NCBI RefSeq assembly: GCF_001548115.1 | Contig: NZ_AP014821.1 | Span: 3,289,262-3,353,261 of the forward strand | Source of the DNA: Geminocystis sp. NIES-3709 | GTDB taxonomy: Bacteria; Cyanobacteriota; Cyanobacteriia; Cyanobacteriales; Cyanobacteriaceae | Reading direction: 5' to 3' | Length of the DNA: 64,000 nt | Part shown: in pieces, positions 45,546 through 55,694 of the stretch | Layout: each line of letters begins with the position of its first letter | Position numbering within the stretch: the stretch's first letter is position 1 | Program-made: the position numbers and the translations under genes | Notes under the pieces: model-generated | What the model was told of the DNA's origin: nothing | The model's input: the letters and a program-made list of their open reading frames with translations, nothing else | The model's database searches: none

Positions 45546-45661
45546 TTATTAAAAGTATTTTAGATTTTTAAAGAGTTTAAATACTATTTTATAAATAACT
45601 AATTTACGATAAATCTAATAACCAATAACCAATGACTAATTAAATATTTTATCATTAAATA

Positions 45662-46072
45662 ATGCTAGTTAAATTTACCAAGAATCAGCAATATATTTTA
45701 GATTTATTAGAACAGTTAAAGACAGAAATTAGTGCTCAAGATTTACACATTAAACTCCGAGAGAATGATTTAAAAATTGGATTGGCTACCGTTTATAGGA
45801 CTCTAAAACTTTTACATTTAGAAGGCATTATTCAGGAAAGAATTAATACCAGTGGAGAGTGTTTATATGAATTAATTAAAGATAGTCATTCCCATCATTT
45901 AAACTGTATTAATTGTGGTCGATCGATTATTATAAGAGAAGAATATTGTCCTATTAATCAAAATTTAACTAATTGGTGTTTATCACAAAATTTTAAGTTA
46001 TATTATCACACTTTAGAATTTTTTGGTTTGTGTGAAAATTGTCAAAATGAAATAGAAAGTACGGATTTATAA
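45662..46072 (+). CDS. Fur family transcriptional regulator
   Basis: The 136-residue protein has a winged-helix N-terminus (TKNQQYILDLLEQLKTEISA, GLATVYRTLKLLHLEGII). The C-terminal metal domain has HSHHLNCINCGRSI, plus structural zinc pairs CINC and CENC. Whether it is Fur, Zur or PerR cannot be decided from the sequence. It stands alone after rfbC. Confidence 0.9.
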   Translation: MLVKFTKNQQYILDLLEQLKTEISAQDLHIKLRENDLKIGLATVYRTLKLLHLEGIIQERINTSGECLYELIKDSHSHHLNCINCGRSIIIREEYCPINQNLTNWCLSQNFKLYYHTLEFFGLCENCQNEIESTDL

Positions 46073-46081
46073 ACTATAGCG

Positions 46082-46144
46082 TTTCCCATAGTTATGAGGT
46101 ACGGGTAGATCTTTGAAACCTTGAAACCTATTGCCCTTGGGAAA
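46082..46144. repeat. Inverted repeat TTTCCCA/TGGGAAA next to the IS element
   Basis: TTTCCCA (46082-46088) and TGGGAAA (46138-46144) bound a 63-bp stretch just left of the ISKra4-like end. The stretch includes ATAGTTATGAGGTACGGG, which is reminiscent of ends of IS elements in cyanobacteria. It is probably a separate mobile-element scrap. Confidence 0.4.
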
Positions 46145-46150
46145 TAAGTG

Positions 46151-47356
46151 GGGAGCAGGTCAAATTTGCCGAACAAAAAAACTACTTGACAAAAGAACTA
46201 AAATGGTTTTTGGTTAACTAAATTAATCTTAATTCTCTTATTTTCTTTAAAAATGATCCCTGAACAACAAGCACAACTGAATCTACATATTCGAGCTATT
46301 GCCAATATTCTTTATCAACAATCTGATGTTAATCAACTTCATAATTTGGCTACTATAGAAAAAACTATTCGAGAACAAACCCTTAAATATATTACTCCAC
46401 AAATAGGATTTTTTTTATCCAAAACATCACAAACACCCAATCGGGAAGAACCCGAAACATCAGAAGTATAATTGGGGAATTACCCATTACTGAAAAACAA
46501 GCCATTAGATTAAATTTAAAAACAAATCAAAGAATTAGTCCTTACCTGGAAAAATGCTGCTCCCAGAGCGAGTGCTAATATTTCTGATGAAAATGCTGCC
46601 CAAGACGTGGAGTTTTATACAGCCATGAAAATATCTGGGAGAACTCAACAAAGAATTGTACATCGTTATCAATTTCCAGAAATAGCCACGGAGCAACACA
46701 TAGAAGAAATTAGCCTTGATGGTGGCAAAGTGAGATTAAGAACAGAACAAAAAGGTGAAAGTTGTGTTTGGCGAGACTATAAAGCAATTTGCGTCAATCA
46801 GCAAGAAAGAAAAGCTTGGTTTGCACAAAATGAAGAATTAATAGATTGGGTTAATCAACAAAAATTGTCAGAACCATTAACTTGTTTAGGGGATGGACAT
46901 TCTGGTATTTGGAAAATAATCAAAGAATTTAACGCTCCTGGAGAAAAAAGAGAAATACTTGATTGGTATCATTTGATGGAAAACTTAAACAAAGTGGGAG
47001 GAAGTAGGAAAAGATTAAAGGAAGCAGAAAATTTGCTTTGGTGTGGGAAAATAGATGAAACAATCACATTAATGTCACAGGTGAAGAAAAAAAAAGCAGA
47101 AAATTTCTGTAACTATTTGGAGACTCATAGAGAGCGGATTGTTAACTACGGTTATTATCAGGAAGAACAAATTTGTTCTATTGGTTCAGGAGCGGTAGAA
47201 TCAACGGTAAAGCAAATAGATAGGCGACTCAAAATTTCAGGTGCACAATGGAACAAAGAAAACATCGCTCAAGTACTCAAACATAGATGTGCATATCTCA
47301 ATAATTGTCTTTAATCAGTCAATAGTACTTTTGTTTCGCATAACTGACTTGCTCCC
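46151..47356 (+). mobile_element. ISKra4-family-like insertion sequence, inactive
   Basis: The ends are imperfect inverted repeats: GGGAGCAGGTCA... at the left, and, read inward from the right, GGGAGCAAGTCAG. Homology runs on for about 40 bp (ACAAAA-ACTA-TTGAC shared). The 1.2-kb element encodes a broken transposase on the plus strand. No convincing target duplication is visible. The family assignment rests on the transposase sequence. Confidence 0.8.
46253..47314 (+). pseudogene. Broken ISKra4-type transposase
   Basis: An N-terminal piece (72 residues, 46253-46471) and a C-terminal piece (from about 46560, clear to 47314) lie in the same frame. The middle, with ELPITEKQAIRLNLK and SPYLEKCC, lies in another frame. 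So at least two frameshifts break it. The C-terminal half has the DDE-type segments EISLDGGKVRLRTEQ, CLGDGHSGIWKIIKEF, EILDWYHLMENLNKVGG and SGAVESTVKQIDRRLK. Confidence 0.85.
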
Positions 47357-47371
47357 GTTGATAATTCTCAA

Positions 47372-49621
47372 TTATTGTATGATATTTGTTAAAAGTTCTT
47401 TTAAATTTTGACAATTTAAGTAAATGTCTTCTAGTCTGGAGTCAGGATATAGCAATTGATGAAAGTGTTTACTACCAATAATTTCTCCTGTTAAATAATA
47501 GTAATCTAAGTTAACTAAATTACTCACTAACCAATAACAAGGATAAACATAATTAGGGGCAAAAATCTCTATTACTTTTGTTGTGGGTTGACAAAAAACA
47601 AGATTACTTAAGCCACTACCATGAGGAGAAATTACTATTTCCGCTTGAGATAACAATTCTCCTTGCTGTTTAACCGATAATAATTCTAAATTTACTACCT
47701 CAAAATTATATTCTAAGAGTAAATTAATTATTTCTTGTTCATTAATTAAGCGTCGATTACTAGATTTATTTCTACTAATATATAATCTTTTGTTTGATTT
47801 ATTATCGATTATTTTATTTTCTAAAATTTTATCTCGTAAATATTGACAACTCCAAGGAGGCATCCATGCGATCGAGCCGGGAAAAGAAGGTACAATTAGA
47901 TTACTTGCCTGTAGATATATAGGTAAAGATAAAGGTAAAATTTTATCAGAAGGAATACCGAAAATTTCTAAAGTTTCTTTTTGATAATTAGTCCGATTAT
48001 CAACTAAAAAATAATCTACTTTAGTTAAGTCTATTTGTGCTAATTCTAGTAAATAAATTCTTGGTAAAATATCAAATAACCAATGAAAATAAATGTTATT
48101 TAATAATCCTGCTAACACAACTACTGTTCCTTTTATTAATTTAATTGGAGGTAAAAAATTAGTTTGAAAAATAGAATGTTTACTAGGATGACTATCTGGA
48201 TGATTTGGACTTAAAGCAGGAGATTCAGGAGAAAGATCACCAATCAAATAATTTTCAGGAGTAATTATAGCACTACTCGCTTCATCTTCTCGGAGATAAA
48301 AAAAACCATTATGAGTATTAATAACAAAGGTTTTAGGTAACTCTATTGTTGAAGGAAAATAAAAACTAGGATGGAGATTTTTAATACTATTTTTTGGTGG
48401 TTTTAAACGTAAAATATTATCTAAATCAATTTTCTTATAAGTAACATTGTCTGTAGATTTTTTTGTCGCCCAATCTAATGCTTTCTCATAGTATTTTTGT
48501 GGTTTGTTAAATGAAGTGTTAATTTGATCATTAAATGATTTTTTTTGATTAATTAATAAACTTATTGCTTGACTTTTTTCTTTATCTATCCTGTCTAGTT
48601 TGTTTAAATACTCGTCAATTAAATGTATTTTTTCAGTGTAAAATAAACTTAAAATAAGGTGATAGTAAATAGATTCCGATTCAATATTTTTTTGTAAAGC
48701 CTGTTGATAGTAATTAATCGCTAAAAAATAATTTTTTTGATTAAATAGTAAATGAGCAATATTAATCAAAATTTCTTCTTGGTTATTATTTTTTAAGGCT
48801 ATAATTAAGTTTCTATTTAATTCGATCGAGTTGGCATTATTGGATGATGATTTAATATTTTGAGAATACCAATTTAAGTATTCATCAATCATTGGTAATT
48901 GACTATTAATTAATTTTTGCCATAATTCGATCGATAAATTAAGTTTATTTTGTAAAAGATAAATATAACCTAATTCTCCATAGACTTGAGTATAATTAGG
49001 AGCAATTATAACTATTTTTTCTAAAGATTCTTGAGCTAAAATAATTTGATTATTTTTTAAATAACAATAAGCTAAGTTTGATAAAATATTTAAGTTATCA
49101 TTCTCTATATTTAAACCTTGTTGATAGATTTCGATCGCATTTTTATATTCATAAATATTTTGCCATAATAAACCTAAATTTTCATAAGAAATAATTAGAT
49201 TAGGTTGAGTTAAAATTAATTCTTGCCAAAGAGAAACAGCAGAATCTAAATTATTTTGGATAATAAAAAGTTGAGCTAAATTAGTATAAGCAGGAATATA
49301 CTGAGGATTGATTTCTAAGCCTTGTTGATATAATTTAATCGCTAAACTAATATTTTGTTGATGGAGTTTTATCTGGGCAATATCAAAAATTTTTTGAGCG
49401 ATAACTATTAAGTCAAATTCTGAACTATTTAAAAGTAAATCTAACAAAATTGTTTGATAATATTCTTCATTATCTAAACAAAAGTAAGCTAAAGCTAAAT
49501 AAATTTTATATAAATTATTATCATCATTATCGATTAAAATATTTTCTAAGTATTCGATCGAATTTTGATATTGTTCTTGAATAAAAAAATTCTTAATTGC
49601 TAACTCTTGATATTTATTCAT
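47372..49621 (-). CDS. TPR-repeat glycosyltransferase, GT61-like
   Basis: The 749-residue protein has about 7-9 tetratricopeptide repeats in residues 60-360 (for example LAQLFIIQNNLDSAVSLWQE, LAYCYLKNNQIILAQESLEK). The C-terminal DUF563/GT61-type domain (about 400-749) contains NNIYFHWLFDILPRIYLLE, RLYISRNKSSNRRLINEQEI and EIVISPHGSGLSNLVFCQP. The latter resembles xylosyl/arabinosyl-type GT61 enzymes. It probably glycosylates proteins or cell-surface glycans, with the TPR part recruiting the acceptor. Confidence 0.85.
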   Translation of the reverse strand: MNKYQELAIKNFFIQEQYQNSIEYLENILIDNDDNNLYKIYLALAYFCLDNEEYYQTILLDLLLNSSEFDLIVIAQKIFDIAQIKLHQQNISLAIKLYQQGLEINPQYIPAYTNLAQLFIIQNNLDSAVSLWQELILTQPNLIISYENLGLLWQNIYEYKNAIEIYQQGLNIENDNLNILSNLAYCYLKNNQIILAQESLEKIVIIAPNYTQVYGELGYIYLLQNKLNLSIELWQKLINSQLPMIDEYLNWYSQNIKSSSNNANSIELNRNLIIALKNNNQEEILINIAHLLFNQKNYFLAINYYQQALQKNIESESIYYHLILSLFYTEKIHLIDEYLNKLDRIDKEKSQAISLLINQKKSFNDQINTSFNKPQKYYEKALDWATKKSTDNVTYKKIDLDNILRLKPPKNSIKNLHPSFYFPSTIELPKTFVINTHNGFFYLREDEASSAIITPENYLIGDLSPESPALSPNHPDSHPSKHSIFQTNFLPPIKLIKGTVVVLAGLLNNIYFHWLFDILPRIYLLELAQIDLTKVDYFLVDNRTNYQKETLEIFGIPSDKILPLSLPIYLQASNLIVPSFPGSIAWMPPWSCQYLRDKILENKIIDNKSNKRLYISRNKSSNRRLINEQEIINLLLEYNFEVVNLELLSVKQQGELLSQAEIVISPHGSGLSNLVFCQPTTKVIEIFAPNYVYPCYWLVSNLVNLDYYYLTGEIIGSKHFHQLLYPDSRLEDIYLNCQNLKELLTNIIQ

Positions 49622-49709
49622 CTAAGTAGAAAACAAAAAATCACAAAAAAGTAAATCACCATAATATAAAGTCTATCGTAATTCTAAAAAATAAGGAGAA
49701 TTGAAAATC

Positions 49710-50165
49710 ATGTGGCGAAAATGGCAATTTATTTCCGGAGTACTAAAAATTATCTTTCGTCATCCAGTGTTAGGAGTAACATTTGTACCAATTTTATCTG
49801 ATGGTAATATAGTTTTGGTTTATCGTCGAGATACTCAACAATGGAGTTTACCCGGTGGTATGGTTGATTGGGGAGAAGACATACCCAATACTCTCAAAAG
49901 AGAGTTAAAGGAAGAGACAGGCTTAGATTTAGTCAAAATTGCACGTTTAATAGGGGTTTATTCATCACCCGATCGAGATCCTCGTCTTCATTCTATATCC
50001 ATCTTAATCGAAATAGAGGCAAAAGGAGAACTGATTGTAGAAGATACTTGGGAAATTTTAGAGGCTAAAGCATTTTCAAAAGATAGTCTTCCTCTTGGTA
50101 ATTTAGCACATGATCACGATCGACAAATTCAAGATTATTTAGAAGGTAAAATAACTATAGCTTAA
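49710..50165 (+). CDS. NUDIX hydrolase
   Basis: The product of about 151 residues has a complete Nudix box, GMVDWGEDIPNTLKRELKEE followed by TGL, which binds Mg2+ and cleaves nucleoside-diphosphate-linked substrates. I use the ATG at 49710. The AAGGAG at 49692-49697 also permits the TTG at 49701. Its 3' end overlaps the 3' end of the convergent EI24 gene by 4 bp. The substrate is unknown. Confidence 0.88.
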   Translation: MWRKWQFISGVLKIIFRHPVLGVTFVPILSDGNIVLVYRRDTQQWSLPGGMVDWGEDIPNTLKRELKEETGLDLVKIARLIGVYSSPDRDPRLHSISILIEIEAKGELIVEDTWEILEAKAFSKDSLPLGNLAHDHDRQIQDYLEGKITIA

Positions 50166-50968
50166 TGAGCATTTCTTTTTTGATCACAGACTAATAAAGT
50201 ACCAGCAGAAACGCATAAAGGAATAATAATTAAATTTAATAAAGGAATACTAATTAAAGTCAAACAAATTAAACCAAAACCTGCAGTTGTTGGAAATTTT
50301 CCCCAAATAAATTTTAATTTTTCTCGAAACTGTAATCTTTTTCTTTCTAAAGTCGCATCACAAAAATCTAAACAAATAATGGTGGTTGTTAAAGTTATAC
50401 TCCCCACTAAAGAAATGATATTACCTAGGGTAGGAATAAAATTAATTAAAAATAAGGGAATGCTAAATATTAGTATTAATAATAACTTTTTTAGTTCAAA
50501 TAATATTGCTCTAAATATGTCTTGAATAATGTTAATTTCTATGACTTCTAGCTTACCAGTATATAATATTTCTAATTTTTCAGATAATTTACCATACCAA
50601 GGAGAACCCAATATTGAGCCAAATTGAACTATAACAAAACCGATTAATATTAATAATAAAATAAACAATAATGCCTTTAATAATAAGCTAAAAAAGATAA
50701 TTATATAAACTAAAAAATTAGACCACTCAGGAAGTCGATCGATAGCTTTATCTACCCATAAAACAATATCATTAGTAACAGAATCAAATAAATCTAAACT
50801 AGGATTTAATAACAACAAATAAGTTGCTATTCCTACAGAAAAATTGATAATAATGGGGATGATTAAGTATTGCCATAACTGTTTATTTTGAGCCAAAAAT
50901 TTTATGGCTATAAAAGGATAACTAATACCTGTAAAAAAACCGAATCCTGTAAAAATTTGTTTAATCAT
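50162..50968 (-). CDS. EI24/CysZ-like membrane protein
   Basis: The protein starting at the ATG at 50968 (MIKQIFTGFGFFTGISYPF) has about 268 residues. The longer frame to 51037 adds an unconserved tail. It has several spans and the EI24/CysZ-type segments IGFVIVQFGSILGSPWYGKL and PLFLINFIPTLGNIISLVGS. CysZ moves sulfate in E. coli, but cyanobacterial homologs are uncharacterised. Confidence 0.8.
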   Translation of the reverse strand: MIKQIFTGFGFFTGISYPFIAIKFLAQNKQLWQYLIIPIIINFSVGIATYLLLLNPSLDLFDSVTNDIVLWVDKAIDRLPEWSNFLVYIIIFFSLLLKALLFILLLILIGFVIVQFGSILGSPWYGKLSEKLEILYTGKLEVIEINIIQDIFRAILFELKKLLLILIFSIPLFLINFIPTLGNIISLVGSITLTTTIICLDFCDATLERKRLQFREKLKFIWGKFPTTAGFGLICLTLISIPLLNLIIIPLCVSAGTLLVCDQKRNAH

Positions 50969-51074
50969 TTTACTTTTTAAAATTATGTTAATTCGTGAAA
51001 TATAAGATAAATTCAGTTTTTCGATGGGAATTGACAATGCTATAGTATATTCACAGTCATTTTATCGAATATAT

Positions 51075-51428
51075 ATGGAAAACAATACATTACTTAATAT
51101 TATCCAACAAAGTTTCAGAACTGTTATAGGTGCAACGGCAGAAGCAGTGGAAACCTTACAGGATAATCAAAAACGGAATCAAGTTTTATCAGATTTAAAA
51201 ATTGAATGGCAAGAAAAATCAAGAGAATGGTCTGAAAAGGGTACTATAACAGAACAAGAAGCTAGAAAAATTATTGAACAGTTTTTCAAAGGATATACTG
51301 ACAAAAATAGATCCTATCAAGAAATAGAGATTACTTCTGAAGATCCTCAAAATGATAGTATTCAAGAATTAACTAAAGAAATTATTGCCTTAAGAGAAGA
51401 ATTACAAAATCTCAATTCATCTAATTAA
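51075..51428 (+). CDS. Small coiled-coil (phasin-like) protein
   Basis: I start at ATG 51075 (MENNTLLNIIQQSFRTVIGA). Upstream codons overlap the divergent gene's promoter and look unconserved. The 117-residue product is helical with ETLQDNQKRNQVLSDLKIEW and a C-terminal coil. This shape is like phasin-type or poly(hydroxyalkanoate)-granule proteins conserved in cyanobacteria, but no polymer genes are nearby. Function unknown. Confidence 0.6.
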   Translation: MENNTLLNIIQQSFRTVIGATAEAVETLQDNQKRNQVLSDLKIEWQEKSREWSEKGTITEQEARKIIEQFFKGYTDKNRSYQEIEITSEDPQNDSIQELTKEIIALREELQNLNSSN

Positions 51429-51767
51429 AATCTGCCTCATAGTATTTTGGTGAGAGTAGTTCAACAATTTACAATTAACAATTAGCAATGTATAATTACT
51501 GTCAAATGTCAAACTTTTATCTTTTTCCCGTTAAAAAGGTCATATCTTAAACATTGAATGGATCAATTGTCAACTGTCAATGATCAATCATCAAACTACA
51601 CATTTCTTAATGTTGAAGAATTTTAAACCTGTCTAAGATTAAGATTAAGGGATGTCAGTTTAAGAATTATAAGATCAAAAAATAATGAATTTTGATTTTT
51701 TTATAAGAAATTCAAAAACAGACATGATCAATTATCACAAAACCCTTTTTTGAGGGATGTTATTTTT
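51429..51767. other. Gap before malQ with STRR-like repeats
   Basis: This 339-bp region includes AATTTACAATTAACAATTAG near 51467-51486 and GTCAACTGTCAATGATCAAT near 51570-51590, both simple-repeat-like. No gene is seen. The malQ promoter presumably lies in its right half. Confidence 0.5.
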
Positions 51768-53288
51768 ATGTTCGATCGTAGATTGAGTGGTATTTTACTA
51801 CACCCGACATCCTTACCTAGTGCTTATGGTATTGGCGACTTAGGTAATGGCGCTTATCGCTTCGTAGATTTTTTGGCAAAAGCAGATCAACAAGTATGGC
51901 AAATACTACCTTTAGGCCCTACAGGAGCAGGAAATTCTCCCTATTTAGCCTATTCTGCCTTAGCGGGAAACCCTTTAATGATTAGCCTTGATATTCTTTA
52001 TGGAGACGAATTATTAACAGAAGAAGACTTAGAAACCGTTAAAGAAATTTTTGAAGTACTAAATCCCTCCAGAGTCAATTTTGACTTAGTTATCAAAGAA
52101 AAATATCCTTTATATCGCAAGGCTTTTGAGGCGTTTCAAACGAAAGAAGAAGATGAGTATAAACAAGAATTTAACCAATTTTGTGAGGACTATAGTTACT
52201 GGCTAGAAGATTATTCCCTTTACATGGCTTTAAAAGACTATCATCAAGGTAAGGCTTGGTTTCAATGGGATGAGTCGATCGCAAAACGTAATCCAGATGC
52301 AATTCATACATGGCAAATGAAATTAGGTCATGAAATGTATTATCATAAGTTTCTGCAATTTAGTTTCTTTAAACAATGGAGTAACTTAAAACAATATGCT
52401 AACGAAAAGGGCGTTAAAATTTTTGGAGATATTCCCATTTATGTTGCTCATGATAGTGTGGATGTATGGGCAAATCAAGAGATTTTCTGTTTAGATGCAA
52501 AAACTGGGGCGGCGGCTTTAATGGCAGGTGTTCCACCTGACTACTTTAGTGAGACTGGTCAATTATGGGGCAATCCTGTTTACGATTGGGAAGTGTTAGA
52601 AGAAAATAATTTTGCATGGTGGATACAACGCATTAAAGGAATGTTAGAATATGTTGACATTATGCGTATTGACCATTTTAGAGGTTTTGAAGGTTACTGG
52701 GCTGTACCTGAAGGAGAAACTACTGCCATTAACGGTGAATGGTTAACCGCCCCCGGAGATAAGTTTTTTGGCATTTTAAAAGAGGAGTTGGGTGCTTTAC
52801 CCATAATTGCCGAGGATTTAGGAGTTATCACCCCAGAAGTGGAAGCATTACGAGATAAATATGAGTTTCCGGGTATGAAAGTTCTACATTTTGCCTTTGA
52901 TTCCGATCGAGCTAATGGTTTTCTCCCCTATAATTACGTTAACCGTAACTGTGTGGTTTATACAGGCACTCATGATAATGATACGACGGTAGGATGGTTT
53001 GAAAAACGATCGTTTAGTGAGAAAAAAAGAGTAGTGGACTTTCTCGGTGGTATTGATAATGAAGGTATCCACTGGAGTTTAATTCGTCTTGCTTTATCAT
53101 CGGTAGCTAATTTAGCTATTTTTCCCGCACAAGATCTGTTAGGCTTAGGTTCATCGGCGAAAATGAATACTCCCGGCACGATCGAAGATAACTGGAGTTG
53201 GCGTTATGTGGAAGGAGTTTTTACTCATGATATTAGCGATCATCTCAAATATTTAACCTATCTTTATGGTAGAGAACCTTTTAATTAG
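51768..53288 (+). CDS. malQ: 4-alpha-glucanotransferase (amylomaltase)
   Basis: MalQ (GH77) transfers α-1,4-glucan segments during glycogen turnover. The start ATG at 51768 gives MFDRRLSGILLHPTSLPS. An upstream TTG frame adds six residues. Signature segments include YGIGDLGNGAYRFVDFLA, WQILPLGPTGAGNSPY, catalytic Asp in DIMRIDHFRGFEGYW and acid Glu in LPIIAEDLGVITPEVE, with the stabilising Asp in GTHDNDTTVGW. The 506 residues are typical. Confidence 0.97.
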   Translation: MFDRRLSGILLHPTSLPSAYGIGDLGNGAYRFVDFLAKADQQVWQILPLGPTGAGNSPYLAYSALAGNPLMISLDILYGDELLTEEDLETVKEIFEVLNPSRVNFDLVIKEKYPLYRKAFEAFQTKEEDEYKQEFNQFCEDYSYWLEDYSLYMALKDYHQGKAWFQWDESIAKRNPDAIHTWQMKLGHEMYYHKFLQFSFFKQWSNLKQYANEKGVKIFGDIPIYVAHDSVDVWANQEIFCLDAKTGAAALMAGVPPDYFSETGQLWGNPVYDWEVLEENNFAWWIQRIKGMLEYVDIMRIDHFRGFEGYWAVPEGETTAINGEWLTAPGDKFFGILKEELGALPIIAEDLGVITPEVEALRDKYEFPGMKVLHFAFDSDRANGFLPYNYVNRNCVVYTGTHDNDTTVGWFEKRSFSEKKRVVDFLGGIDNEGIHWSLIRLALSSVANLAIFPAQDLLGLGSSAKMNTPGTIEDNWSWRYVEGVFTHDISDHLKYLTYLYGREPFN

Positions 53289-53334
53289 TGATTAGCTTTT
53301 AGCGATTAGCCATTAGTTATCAACTGTCAACTAT
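53285..53334. repeat. Dispersed repeat TTATCAACTGTCAACTATC, copy 2
   Basis: This second copy (see 5390-5410) follows the malQ stop, with TTAGCTTTTAGCGATTAGCC before it, and ends in the final codons of ruvB. The long shared run argues for a common origin. Confidence 0.6.
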
Positions 53335-54426
53335 CAATTGTGCATTACTAAGATGTTTGTAAGCCTTATCTGTCACAACTCTCCCTCTGGTGGTGCGATT
53401 AATAAAACCAATCTGTAGCAAATAAGGTTCATATACTTCCTCAATGGTTTTTGCGTCTTCCCCTGTAGCAGCAGCGATCGCCTCTAGTCCTACAGGGCCA
53501 CCTTTAAACTGTTCTATCATAGTGGATAATACCAGTCTATCAGTCCAATCTAATCCTAGACGATCGACATTATGTAAATCTAAGGCTTCGGCTGCTAATA
53601 CTTGATTAATATTCGATTGGTGTTTGACTTGCACATAATCTCTAACCCTTCTCAACAAACGATTACTAATTCTCGGTGTTCCTCTTGATCTACGAGCAAT
53701 TTCTTCTGCACCACCTTTATCAATATCTAAATTAAGAATGGAACTCGATCGTAGTATAATTTGAGTTAATTCGTCTATGTGATAAAATTGTAGTCTTTGA
53801 ATTAAGCCAAAACGATCGCGCAATGGAGAAGTTAAAGAACCAATTTTGGTAGTAGCACCAATGAGAGTAAAGGGAGAGAGAGGGATACTGCGTATTTTAG
53901 CTGATTGTCCTTTCCCGATCGTCACATCTAAACGACAATCTTCCATCGCTGGGTAAAGTAGTTCTTCTGTAACTCTATTTAGACGGTGAATCTCATCAAT
54001 AAATAAAATATCGCCCTGTTTAAGACTCACTAACAAGCCTGTAATATCCCTAGGCCTCTCCAAAGCAGGAGCAGCCGTTATCTTGCAATTAACTCCCATT
54101 TCTTGGGCTAAAATTAAAGACATGGTAGTTTTACCCAATCCGGGAGGCCCGTATAATAAGATATGATCTAAAGAATCTTTTCGCTGTTTTGCGGCCTGAA
54201 TTGCGATCGAAATCACCTCTTTTAGATCTTTTTGTCCGATATAGTCGGTTAAACGATGAGGGCGAATTTTATCTTCATTTTCTCCTAAATCTTCTATAGT
54301 TTCTGTGGATAATAACAGTTTATCATCTTCTGATAATACAGACTTAGAAATATCCGATACTTTATTCTTTTTTTGCTGTGGTAATCGTTGAGATTTTTGT
54401 TCGGTGTTCGATCGTTTAATTGCCAT
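53320..54426 (-). CDS. ruvB: Holliday junction branch-migration helicase RuvB
   Basis: RuvB is the AAA+ motor of the RuvAB complex in recombination repair. The 368-residue protein has an N-terminal extension, then [15 protein letters not shown], Walker [10 protein letters not shown], Walker [11 protein letters not shown], sensor [18 protein letters not shown] and the C-terminal winged helix [16 protein letters not shown]...TTRGRV. All motifs are intact. Its 3' end overlaps the dispersed repeat following malQ. Confidence 0.97.
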   Translation of the reverse strand: MAIKRSNTEQKSQRLPQQKKNKVSDISKSVLSEDDKLLLSTETIEDLGENEDKIRPHRLTDYIGQKDLKEVISIAIQAAKQRKDSLDHILLYGPPGLGKTTMSLILAQEMGVNCKITAAPALERPRDITGLLVSLKQGDILFIDEIHRLNRVTEELLYPAMEDCRLDVTIGKGQSAKIRSIPLSPFTLIGATTKIGSLTSPLRDRFGLIQRLQFYHIDELTQIILRSSSILNLDIDKGGAEEIARRSRGTPRISNRLLRRVRDYVQVKHQSNINQVLAAEALDLHNVDRLGLDWTDRLVLSTMIEQFKGGPVGLEAIAAATGEDAKTIEEVYEPYLLQIGFINRTTRGRVVTDKAYKHLSNAQLIVDS

Positions 54427-54448
54427 AATTTAAAAGAAGATAGCTTTT

Positions 54449-54874
54449 CTATTTTTTGTGAATTGTTAGATTATCTATTTCTGTCGGTAAAGCAAAAGAT
54501 AAACCACAGGTACAATGATCCCTAATATCAATATTTTTGAATTGAAATGCACCTCCCATTAAGTCTTCTGTATAATCTATTTTTAAATTTTGTAAGTATT
54601 GATAGCTATCTCGATCAACAATAATAGTAACATCAGAATCGGGGGATAATTGATGATCTTCAGGTTGTGATTTTGTATCAAAGGTTAGTTGATAAACATA
54701 ATCAGCACATCCTCCTTTTTCTATTTTTATTCTGATATAAGAATTTGATGTATCTAAGATCGAATCCTCTGTGGTATTCTTGGATGTCAAGGATACAGTT
54801 TGCGATCGCACAGAGTGCCGTTGGCATCGGAGTCTTTTAATTTCTGCGATCGCCGTTTCGGTACAAGTAATCAT
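54449..54874 (-). CDS. HesB/IscA-family iron-sulfur assembly protein
   Basis: The 141-residue protein has the A-type carrier cysteines: Cys56 in EKGGCADYVYQL and Cys121/Cys123 in DHCTCGLSFALP. The fold segments ITCTETAIAEIKRL and DLMGGAFQFKNID also match. A-type proteins take Fe-S clusters from SufB or IscU to apo-proteins. The insertion between residues 20 and 47 is longer than usual. It lies 22 bp upstream of ruvB on the same strand. Confidence 0.88.
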   Translation of the reverse strand: MITCTETAIAEIKRLRCQRHSVRSQTVSLTSKNTTEDSILDTSNSYIRIKIEKGGCADYVYQLTFDTKSQPEDHQLSPDSDVTIIVDRDSYQYLQNLKIDYTEDLMGGAFQFKNIDIRDHCTCGLSFALPTEIDNLTIHKK

Positions 54875-55197
54875 AAACAGTTAATATTTGATAGTAATTA
54901 TGGTGTGCTGAATAAATCAGAAAGCTATAAAAGGTATTAGGTATCAGTTGTTAGGTATTAGGTAAATAATTCATGAAAAACTATTAACAGTTGATTTTAC
55001 ATAGATTAATTTTATTAAACAATTAAATAACATTTGGCAAAATGAATCTAAAGTCTAAAACCTACCCACATCAAAGATTTTTCTTTTCTAATCTAGCTAT
55101 TTTTGTAAATATTGTTAATACAAAAATGGGGTTTTTGATTTATAAGTATTTCTCCTAACTCCTACCCTCACTAAAAACTTTTTCAACCTTTGCCTAA
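54875..55197. other. Gap with GGTATTAGG repeats
   Basis: This 323-bp region has AAAGGTATTAGGTATCAG and TTAGGTATTAGG (54932-54964), the same family as in the ndhF-side gap at 34.85-35.06 kb. No gene is seen. The HesB-type gene promoter presumably lies near its left end. Confidence 0.5.
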
Positions 55198-55611
55198 TTA
55201 TTGTCTTGCATAGTCATCTTGAAAGCGAATAATATCATCTTCCCCTAGATATTCTCCGTTTTGAACTTCAATTAAAATCAATTTGATTACTCCGGGGTTT
55301 TCAAGACGATGAGGTGTACATTGAGGAACATAGGTAGATTGATTTGCCCCTAAAATTTTTACTTCTTCTCCACACTCAACTTTCGCAGTACCAGAAACTA
55401 CAATCCAATGTTCACTACGATGATGGTGCATTTGTAAGCTGAGACGATGACCCGGATTTACCTCAATACGTTTAATTTTATATCCTGTAGCTTCTTCAAG
55501 GGTGGTAAAACTACCCCAAGGACGAGTTTCTGTAACATGATTTTCCACAGAATAGCCTTTGGTAATTTCATTATCAGTTCTTTGAATAAGGGGATTTTGT
55601 AGTTCAATCAT
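55198..55611 (-). CDS. Cupin, type II mannose-6-phosphate isomerase C-terminal-like
   Basis: The 137-residue protein matches the metal-binding cupin half of bifunctional ManC: ETRPWGSFTTLEEATGYKIK, RLSLQMHHHRSEHWIVVSGT and YVPQCTPHRLENPG, with the His cluster and Glu ligands. It lacks the N-terminal guanylyltransferase half, a stand-alone form common in cyanobacteria. Probable role: interconversion of mannose 6-phosphate and fructose 6-phosphate. Confidence 0.9.
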   Translation of the reverse strand: MIELQNPLIQRTDNEITKGYSVENHVTETRPWGSFTTLEEATGYKIKRIEVNPGHRLSLQMHHHRSEHWIVVSGTAKVECGEEVKILGANQSTYVPQCTPHRLENPGVIKLILIEVQNGEYLGEDDIIRFQDDYARQ

Positions 55612-55694
55612 AGGAGTTTTAATACTTTTTGTAGAATAACTTGAAAATAATAATATAACAAGATTATTTAATTTAATAAAATTTCATCGATAAA

